Source: JBBDYH01 sp040901795
GTDB lineage: Bacteria; Planctomycetota; Planctomycetia; Pirellulales; JALHPA01
Length of the DNA stretch: 29,297 nucleotides
Direction: 5' to 3'
Assembly: GCA_040901795.1 (NCBI GenBank)
Contig: JBBDYH010000065.1
Coordinates: forward strand, 1 to 29,297
Every line of letters starts with the position of its first letter. Within the stretch, counting starts at the first letter, position 1. The notes under the pieces were generated by a model that saw only the letters and a list, made by a program, of their open reading frames with translations, did no database searches and had not been told where the DNA came from. A program made the position numbers and the translations under genes. Positions 8,701 through 12,956 of this stretch are shown here, one piece after another.

Positions 8701-9870
8701 GACATGTCAGCCAAGGAAACCGAGGCGGCCGGCGACGCGCCCGCTGAGCTTATCGAGCTGCTCGAAACCACCAGGCGGTTGATCGAAGAGAAACGCATAG
8801 CCGCCGGACCGCTTGCACTCAAGATCGCCGATGTGAGCACTCCGGAAAGCGCCACAGCGGTTCTCAACGTTGCTCTCAGCGACGCGAGCGCGACACCTGT
8901 GACCGTCGATTACTCGACGGCCGAAGGAAGCGCGCAGGCCGGTGTCGATTACGAACCCGCGAGCGGCACGCTGACGTTCGCGGCCGGCGAGATTACGCGT
9001 TCGATCTCGGTGCCGACCTTCAACGATACCGACTTCGAGGAGGACGAAACCTTCGTGGTAAAACTCGCGAACACCTCGGCCGGTGTGACAATCGGCGATG
9101 CCGACGCAACGGCGACGATTCTCCGCAGCGACATGCCGCAGGTGGGTCTGGTCAGTCACTGGACCGCGGACAACATCGCCGCCGATGCAAAAGGCACGAA
9201 CCACGCCACGTTGATCGATGGCGCTACGTACGCGACGGGCCAGATCGGCCAGGCGCTCACCTTCGACGGGGTCGACGACCGCGTCCAGGTGCCTGATTCG
9301 CCGAGTCTGGCGTTCACCGAGTCCATGACGATCGAGGGCTGGATTCGCATAGCTTCTCTGCCTTCGACAAGGAACGGTGGTCTGATACTGTTCCGGGGAG
9401 ATGACCGCGGGGGCCTGGATCCGTACGCACTATCTGTCAAGCCAGGTGGAACACTGAGCTTTAGCATTCACAGCGGCACAAACGAAGCGGTGGCGATCGA
9501 ATCAGCCATCCCCGTGGGGCGATTCGTACACGTGGCCGCAACCTTGGACGATGCGACGGGCGTCATGCGGTTCTATCTCGACGGCGCGCTGGTGTCGGAG
9601 AAGGTCACCGCGATCAGGCCGTTCGGCAAGCTGGACCCCGCCAGCAATCCGGGAATCGGCATTGGCAACCACGGGGGATATCCGGCAACAATCCACAACT
9701 TCCCATTTCATGGGCTGATTGACGAACTGAAAGTGTACGACAAGGCGCTTTCCGCCGAGCAAGTGGCGAACCACTTCCAGGCCGGAAAGAGTGGTCGCCG
9801 GTCACGAGTTGCCATCAACGACGAAGTGACGATCGAAAGCGGCATTGCCGCAAAATTGGTGAACGAATAA
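5782..9870 (+). CDS. Transmembrane Ser/Thr protein kinase with TPR-like, Calx-beta and LamG regions
   Basis: A 1362-residue protein; ATG at 5782 has GAGGA 7 nt upstream. Residues 18-62 (VVEELARRFEEGEAVDAAAF onward) resemble the N-terminal segment of planctomycete kinases linked to sigma factors. The kinase domain (about 89-402) has the glycine loop GRGGMG (96-101), K118 in VALK, HRDIKPAN with D260, DFG at 278-280 and SPE at 304-306, so it looks active. Residues 182-214 are a repeat-derived in-frame insertion. One membrane helix at about 422-447 predicts a cytoplasmic kinase and an outer C-terminal part. That part has TPR-like helices (about 520-1000), a Calx-beta domain (about 1008-1117, with DYSTAEGSAQAGVDYEPASG) and a LamG/concanavalin-like domain (about 1125-1333, with FDGVDDRVQVPDSPSL and GWIRI). 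The two C-terminal modules suggest that it senses an extracytoplasmic ligand; this is inference. Confidence 0.93.
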   Translation: MNDTQTLIAPPQAGESLALVVEELARRFEEGEAVDAAAFIARYPQHETALAQLLPAMAALAQFGNSNGAALALDPLAGVTDEAGRLGDFRIIREIGRGGMGVVYEAEQISLSRRVALKVLPFAGVLDERHLKRFKLEAAAAAALKHPNIVSVYCVGCERGVHFYAMEYVEGQTLAAVVDGLKCGVRNAECGVTGDSRNGDLAGTPNSELRTPHSIDTVAAALSTLHSEKPGDFFRRIAELGIQAAEALHHAHEMGIIHRDIKPANLLLDLEGKLYITDFGLARLSTDAGLTLTGDMLGTLRYMSPEQASGAKLLDERTDIYSLGVTLYELLALRPAFAENDRQKLLRQVAEQEPQRLRAINPRIPADLETIILKAMAKEPDERYAAARQLATDLAQFVADKPIAARRPSLAVRVHRWGRRHVAAVMSLVIVLALLLTVLGVALALISLEQARTAGALAKRDSAVRQAHANLGVAAEAVDKLYTNFAVAWVASETAPTSVQQDFLRQAAEFYWRIVETPAETPQDRFMQATAYERIGELEKYLENYEEALDALEESLEIGRQLHKEFPADGIYREALTVALYNLGAVLHRLNELDKADNAYREAIELLPSLPDNKSNTDRHIACLMDYANLNRQRGDFDQATRLVKEAQQQVANLRKQMPDADDWRMHDIFRKFTAADILLDQGRVEEAHKENQGALNQCQYLRTHTFHDYRPLLQNEASLKVQAARIADKRGQLPEAITHYRGALDLMRQSFKAKRTPEGVVVASISRKVNYDGNFEPGPFCSYVETQLQLADVLRRAGRPHDAEVEAGAAVLVANVLRAERPEVLRYRVACANAWAVAAHLLSTVRADESKPAYRVAARHWFEALQKFPGADRYQSGIHGRLADLQFFRGIFPDDLAKNAATDEEMDVSLGDTVFAHHARATSWFRGQGWGDSLHFATESAKLRKKDRAYDWLYVAMNHAHLGKPGVAQKWYDMSAKETEAAGDAPAELIELLETTRRLIEEKRIAAGPLALKIADVSTPESATAVLNVALSDASATPVTVDYSTAEGSAQAGVDYEPASGTLTFAAGEITRSISVPTFNDTDFEEDETFVVKLANTSAGVTIGDADATATILRSDMPQVGLVSHWTADNIAADAKGTNHATLIDGATYATGQIGQALTFDGVDDRVQVPDSPSLAFTESMTIEGWIRIASLPSTRNGGLILFRGDDRGGLDPYALSVKPGGTLSFSIHSGTNEAVAIESAIPVGRFVHVAATLDDATGVMRFYLDGALVSEKVTAIRPFGKLDPASNPGIGIGNHGGYPATIHNFPFHGLIDELKVYDKALSAEQVANHFQAGKSGRRSRVAINDEVTIESGIAAKLVNE
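6325..6423. repeat. 99-bp in-frame repeat-like insertion within the kinase domain
   Basis: The left part repeats GCGGAGTGCGGAATGCGGAG and variants (6329-6357); the right part repeats ACTCCGAACTCCGAACTCCG (6391-6410), roughly complementary to the left. The segment is 33 codons long, keeps the frame and has no stop. It encodes residues 182-214 (starting KCGVRNAECGV, ending ELRTPHS), which fit no kinase secondary structure and fall between the hinge strand (AMEYVEGQTL) and the helix before HRD. It looks like a mobile intergenic repeat that landed in a surface loop. Confidence 0.75.
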
Positions 9871-9913
9871 TCGACATTGACGTACGCGCTGCTCGAATGT
9901 GCATGAGTACGAA

Positions 9914-10327
9914 CTAGGGAAACACGATTGTAAACCCCTCCTGAGTGAAATGATGATCGTTGGTCAATACATCCGCGATGCCGAGCGCCCTGAGCGCGAT
10001 CATCGATCGACAATCGACCAGGCTGTACTCTTTGTCCGGCCGCGCCTCGTACAGGGCCAAAGCGGCGTGGAAATCGGCCTCCGTTTGGGGCAGGACATCC
10101 ACCTGGGCGTCATTACGAATCGCGCGGACGGTGTTGACAGCATGTGCGCGGGCCCCTGGTCCGCCTTTCGCCAACCCGTTCAAGTACTCGGTCAGAACTT
10201 CGGTCGTCGTGACAATGCGAGTCGTTTTGTTTTGTGCGGACCAACTCAGCGTCGCCGCATGCCACAAGTCTCGCGGCCGCGCCATTGCCAACCAGTAGAA
10301 AGTATCAGCGAAGACGACGCGCACCAT
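9914..10327 (-). CDS. PIN-domain ribonuclease, probable VapC-type toxin
   Basis: A 137-residue PIN-domain protein, usual length for VapC-like toxins, which are metal-dependent ribonucleases. The acidic residues expected to bind Mg2+/Mn2+ are all present: D8 in VVFADTFYWLA, E43 in TTEVLTEYLN, D105 in YSLVDCRSM and D124 in LTNDHHF. It is the last gene of a minus-strand trio, starting 7 nt after the DUF104 protein ends, so translation is likely coupled to the antitoxin candidate. The RNA target is unknown. An intact catalytic set argues that it is functional. Confidence 0.88.
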   Translation of the reverse strand: MVRVVFADTFYWLAMARPRDLWHAATLSWSAQNKTTRIVTTTEVLTEYLNGLAKGGPGARAHAVNTVRAIRNDAQVDVLPQTEADFHAALALYEARPDKEYSLVDCRSMIALRALGIADVLTNDHHFTQEGFTIVFP

Positions 10328-10334
10328 AGGCAGA

Positions 10335-10604
10335 CTATTTCCGCCGCTTGGGAGTCCCGTACAGATAGTGATCGTGCTCAGCGGCTAGATCGTCCGGAAG
10401 ATTGTCGAGCGCTCCGGGCGGCAAGGCGCGCGCCATCGCGACGATTCGTTCCGCCAAGGTCGGACTGTCCGCTGGTGGAACATTCTGAGTTGGCGCAGGC
10501 TGTGGCTCAACCGTTACGCGCACCTTTTCGTGCTCCGCGAGGGGCAACGGCTGCGCCGGCTTCAACACACCGTCTTCGTAGGTGGCATCAATGGTAATCG
10601 ACAT
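10335..10604 (-). CDS. DUF104/AF2212-like antitoxin
   Basis: An 89-residue protein starting at ATG 10604, chosen because it opens with the family signature ITIDATYEDGVLKPAQPLPL (residues 3-22) followed by VRVTVE. The frame remains open upstream to 10721, but that part overlaps the preceding gene and is arginine/serine-rich. The C-terminal tail (PPGALDNLPDDLAAEHDHYLYG, then TPKRRK) is of the type that wraps and blocks a PIN toxin. It lies 7 nt after the DUF433 gene and 7 nt before the PIN gene. DUF104 proteins are established partners of PIN toxins; the role here is inferred from family and position. Confidence 0.85.
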   Translation of the reverse strand: MSITIDATYEDGVLKPAQPLPLAEHEKVRVTVEPQPAPTQNVPPADSPTLAERIVAMARALPPGALDNLPDDLAAEHDHYLYGTPKRRK

Positions 10605-10611
10605 GAATTGC

Positions 10612-10896
10612 TCAGTGAGAGATTGTGAAACTCCGCTCGACTTTCTCGACGTAGCTCTGCTCGTCGCGGATCTCTTGCTCGATTTCGTCGCGATGTTCCC
10701 AGTAATAGGCGAGCGCGGCATGCACCTGAGCCAGCGTCAAATGCGGATAGGCCTCCACGATCTCGTCGGGCGTCAGGCGGTTTCGCTCGCTCAACGTGGC
10801 AATCAAAGAGACTTTGATCCGCGTCCCGGCGATTCGCGGCTTGCCGCCGCATGTTCCGGGGGTGAGTTCGATATTGAGGGGAACCGAGTCAGGCAT
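10612..10896 (-). CDS. DUF433-family protein, first gene of the PIN toxin-antitoxin operon
   Basis: A 94-residue DUF433 protein, a small helix-turn-helix-like family common in toxin-antitoxin loci. Family features are GKPRIAGTRIKVSLI (residues 18-32), RLTPDEIVEAYPHLTLAQVH (40-59) and AALAYYWEHRDEIEQEI (60-76). ATG at 10896 lies only 6 nt after a good -10 hexamer, implying a leaderless mRNA. It precedes DUF104 and PIN by short gaps in one operon. Since DUF104 is the likelier direct antitoxin, DUF433 may act as the operon repressor or as an extra antitoxin. A truncated paralogue with the same promoter lies at 11763-11861. Confidence 0.88.
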   Translation of the reverse strand: MPDSVPLNIELTPGTCGGKPRIAGTRIKVSLIATLSERNRLTPDEIVEAYPHLTLAQVHAALAYYWEHRDEIEQEIRDEQSYVEKVERSFTISH

Positions 10897-10902
10897 GTTT
10901 CA

Positions 10903-10931
10903 AGTGTAGGCTGGACGGCGGGCCCGAGCAA
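10903..10931 (-). promoter_or_regulatory. Leaderless sigma70-type promoter of the DUF433/DUF104/PIN operon
   Basis: On the minus strand TTGCTC (10931-10926) is separated by exactly 17 nt from TACACT (10908-10903). The ATG follows after only TGAAAC, so transcription would start at or next to the start codon. The same hexamers, spacing and 6-nt spacer to the ATG recur at 11868-11896 although the 17-nt spacer has diverged, which supports the assignment. Confidence 0.7.
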
Positions 10932-11015
10932 CCGCACAGGTGTGCGCAAATAACGCAGTCGAGAGGCAAGTTTACAGAAGGCCACAAAGGCAACGAAGGA
11001 AGGCAGATGAATCCT

Positions 11016-11441
11016 TCAGGTCGGCGGATACAAGCCCGCCAGGATCCACACTGAACGAGCCGCTTGATGAAACGAATCGTTCAAGGCCAGCAGAGCCGCT
11101 GTCGCGCGCCCGGTGGCCGTTTTACCCACGATCTGCAAACCACCGCTTTCCCAGCCAAAATGATCGGTCCAGTTGTGTCGTCTGGGGTTGAAAATCGGAA
11201 CCAAAACCTGCCGCACTGGATCAAGAACCTCCAGATGATTCGAGCGAAGCTTGTTGCACTTATGGCAACTCAGCCACAAATTGTCGCGGTCATCCGTTCC
11301 GCCCAGCGAGGTGGGCAGCAAGTGCTCGATTTCGAGTCGATAAGGCAAAACGGACTGCGGCGCCTGGCAGTATCCGCAACGCTGCCTGCCATCCGCTGCG
11401 ATAAGACGGTACAGCGAATCGGGGATGCGATTCGATGGCAT
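11016..11441 (-). CDS. HNH endonuclease
   Basis: A 141-residue protein starting at ATG 11441, with a complete HNH fold. Zinc-binding pairs are C22-x2-C25 (RCGYCQAP) and C59-x2-C62 (LSCHKCN); the catalytic ββα-metal motif has E39-H40 (LEIEHLLPTSLGGTDDRDNL), N54 and N63. The downstream segment IFNPRRHNWTDHFGWESGG is typical of the small HNH family I associate with paired helical proteins. It starts 4 nt after the helical protein gene, so the two form an operon. HNH enzymes cut or nick DNA. A toxin role is inferred from the two-gene arrangement and neighbouring toxin-antitoxin genes; a repair or phage-defence role is also possible. Confidence 0.85.
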   Translation of the reverse strand: MPSNRIPDSLYRLIAADGRQRCGYCQAPQSVLPYRLEIEHLLPTSLGGTDDRDNLWLSCHKCNKLRSNHLEVLDPVRQVLVPIFNPRRHNWTDHFGWESGGLQIVGKTATGRATAALLALNDSFHQAARSVWILAGLYPPT

Positions 11442-11445
11442 GATT

Positions 11446-11763
11446 TCAAGTGCCAGACGCGTTCGTTTGCAACTGCCCAAGAATCGCCAGCGCTCGACCT
11501 TTGGCTAAGGTCGCGCGGTCAAACTCTTCGGCAAGCACATCCAGCTCGCGCTGTTCCTCCTGCGTCAACGTGCCGTCGCGGTTCTTGCGCAACAGCTCAC
11601 TCATCCGCTGTTGCTTCGCATCGGGTATCTGACTCTGCGATTGCTCGCGCAGCGAGTCGAGCCCATCGTCCAGCACCGTCACCACACAATGCGCTGACGC
11701 TGAGACATCGTCCGGTAACCGGATCACGCGGTCCTTCGCAACGGTTTCAAAAGTTTTTGCCAT
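11446..11763 (-). CDS. Small helical protein paired with the HNH nuclease, candidate antitoxin
   Basis: A 105-residue protein from ATG 11763. The N-terminal part (KTFETVAKDRVIRLPDDVSA, then VVTVLDD) has the beta pattern of a short operator-binding antitoxin domain. The C-terminal part is charged and helical: PDAKQQRMSELLRKNRDGTL, TQEEQRELDVLAEEFDRATL and AKGRALAILGQL. I recall similar proteins next to HNH nucleases in cyanobacteria and planctomycetes, but cannot name a family. Its ATG overlaps by 1 nt the TGA of the truncated DUF433 reading frame (TGATG), and it is followed after 4 nt by the HNH gene. Both facts suggest translational coupling from the duplicated leaderless promoter. The antitoxin role is inference. 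Confidence 0.72.
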   Translation of the reverse strand: MAKTFETVAKDRVIRLPDDVSASAHCVVTVLDDGLDSLREQSQSQIPDAKQQRMSELLRKNRDGTLTQEEQRELDVLAEEFDRATLAKGRALAILGQLQTNASGT

Positions 11764-11861
11764 CAGTCGATTTCGCGGCCGGCTGCCGGGCCTGCGATGC
11801 GCGGCTTGCCGCCGCACGTTCCGGGGGTCTGTTCGATATTGAGAGAAGCAGAGTTCAGCAT
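11763..11861 (-). pseudogene. Truncated DUF433 remnant acting as a 32-codon leader
   Basis: ATG at 11861 begins MLNSASLNIEQTPGTCGGKP then RIAG. This aligns without gaps with the first 24 residues of the intact DUF433 protein at 10612-10896 (shared SLNIE/PLNIE, TPGTCGGKPRIAG). Similarity then ends in PAAGREID and TGA at 11763-11765. The rest of the gene, including the helix-turn-helix part, is missing. The stop overlaps the ATG of the helical protein, so this remnant may still serve as a translated leader. Confidence 0.85.
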
Positions 11862-11867
11862 GTTTCA

Positions 11868-11896
11868 AGTGTAGGCTCCACGCCGAGCCGGAGCAA
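11868..11896 (-). promoter_or_regulatory. Second copy of the leaderless promoter
   Basis: TTGCTC (11896-11891), 17-nt spacer, TACACT (11873-11868), then TGAAAC and the ATG of the truncated DUF433. Hexamers and the 6-nt gap to ATG are identical to those at 10903-10931, while several spacer bases differ, as expected if both hexamers have been under selection since the duplication. Confidence 0.68.
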
Positions 11897-11904
11897 CCGC
11901 CGGA

Positions 11905-12057
11905 TCAATCAACCGTTTCTCGATCAATTTGCTCCAAGAGCGGTATGAGCGGCGGCAGCTCAATGGTCACCACGTTCCAGATCGTCCTCCAGTTGATCTG
12001 ATCATAGCCATGAATAATTCGGTTACGAATGCCGCGAATCTGCAGGTCCGAAGACAT
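11905..12057 (-). pseudogene. Truncated HEPN (DUF86/HepT-like) toxin
   Basis: A 50-codon frame from ATG 12057 encodes LQIRGIRNRIIHGYDQINWR (5-24), then TIWNVVTIELPPLIPLLEQI. This is the C-terminal half of a HEPN ribonuclease of the MntA/HepT type, including the active motif RNRIIHGY, which fits R-x4-H-x-Y. The normal family length is about 110 residues, so the first half of the four-helix domain is missing. The frame overlaps the 3' end of the nucleotidyltransferase gene by 35 bp, which suggests that a deletion joined the two genes. It could be a dead remnant or a mini-protein that can no longer form the active dimer. Confidence 0.8.
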
Positions 12058-12343
12058 CGATGGCCTCAGAGAGAATGCGGTCTTTCAGCTCGGGAATTAT
12101 GTCGTCGCGCAAGACCAAGTCCACTTTGGATACGCGCAACACCGCCTGCAAATGCTGCTCCGTCCCGATCACGTGCAATAGCCCCACCGGCTGGTCAAAC
12201 TCCACCAACAGATCCACGTCGCTACCCTCGTCGGCATCGTCGCGCGCTACCGAGCCGAACAACGCCAGCGAGCGCACGGCGTACCGCTCGCGCAGCTCAT
12301 CACGATGTTCACGCAGGTTTCGTAATACGTCGGCTCGCGCCAT
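12023..12343 (-). CDS. MNT-type nucleotidyltransferase (MntA-like antitoxin)
   Basis: A 106-residue minimal nucleotidyltransferase. The catalytic signature GS-x10-D-x-D is complete: G30-S31 in ALFGSVARDDADEGSDVDLL, with D42 and D44; a third acidic residue is D75 in SKVDLVLRD. In known MntA/HepT pairs this enzyme adds AMP to the HEPN toxin at its conserved tyrosine and so neutralises it. ATG 12343 gives the family-length N-terminus; a GTG at 12352 is an in-frame alternative. The downstream HEPN gene is truncated, so this antitoxin may have lost its partner. The C-terminal GPADSRHS tail is probably created by the deletion junction. Confidence 0.88.
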   Translation of the reverse strand: MARADVLRNLREHRDELRERYAVRSLALFGSVARDDADEGSDVDLLVEFDQPVGLLHVIGTEQHLQAVLRVSKVDLVLRDDIIPELKDRILSEAIDVFGPADSRHS

Positions 12344-12377
12344 GGCACCCACACTGGCTTGCTGTTTCGATTTCGAT

Positions 12378-12710
12378 TGAGCCCCGCGGGCGGCTCAGCG
12401 GGAGCAATCAGCGCCTATCGCAATTGTACCACGTACCGAGCCCGGTTCACCGGGCTTCCGATAGTGTCGGCCCGGCATTGATGCCGGGTATGGAGGATTA
12501 CCGGTCCATTTTCATGTGCGTCAATGGTCAGGCCCGTTCACGGGCCTTCGCCGCACGGCTTGAGCCAATGTGCAAAAGGCGGCTCAAGCCCAGAGAGGGG
12601 GAAGCCCCGTGAAACGAGGCTCGTAGCAAGGTAAAGGTGTTTGCGGTTTTTCACCCCGTCGTAAACGACGGGGCTATGTCCGCTTCCGCGGAAAGGGTCG
12701 TGAACGACCC
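12378..12710. repeat. Cluster of hairpins in a 613-bp gene-free region
   Basis: The gap between the MNT gene and the subtilase (12344-12956) holds a run of near-adjacent stems: TGAGCC/GGCTCA (12378-12397), AGCCCGG-TTCA-CCGGGCT (12439-12456), CCCGGCAT/ATGCCGGG (12471-12488), AGGCCCG-TTCA-CGGGCCT (12530-12547), a 10-bp stem 12557-12566/12581-12590, an AGCCCCGT/ACGAGGCT stem with one mismatch (12603-12621), CCCCGTCG-TAAA-CGACGGGG (12654-12673), TCCGC-TTCC-GCGGA (12679-12692) and GGGTCG-TGAA-CGACCC (12695-12710). The rest, 12711-12956, shows no gene and leads into the subtilase. A 131-codon frame on the minus strand is rejected as non-coding. It may be a REP cluster, a structured RNA, or the remnant of a larger ribozyme-type element. 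Confidence 0.7.
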
Positions 12711-12956
12711 GGGCAAACGAACGAGAAACGGGGCAGGTTGCTTTGGCGCAGGCGGAAAGCCTGCGGAGTTGATAGGCGTCGAGGGCCTGCGCGGTTAAGG
12801 GGAATTCCCAACGGTGGGGGGCAGCGCTCGCGGTGCGCAGATGCGCCGTTTGACGATGAACTGCACTGTGCAAACGAGGTGAGACTGGAAGGAACAGCGT
12901 GGCGGCAGTGTCGTCTTCCGATGTCTTGATCACAAATCAACAAGAAAGCATCATCA

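Noticed and set aside
12538..12933. Minus-strand open frame of 131 codons in the hairpin-rich region
   Set aside because: Its codons are made largely of the hairpin arms, it has no ribosome-binding site or recognised motif, and similar peptides arise from structured non-coding DNA.
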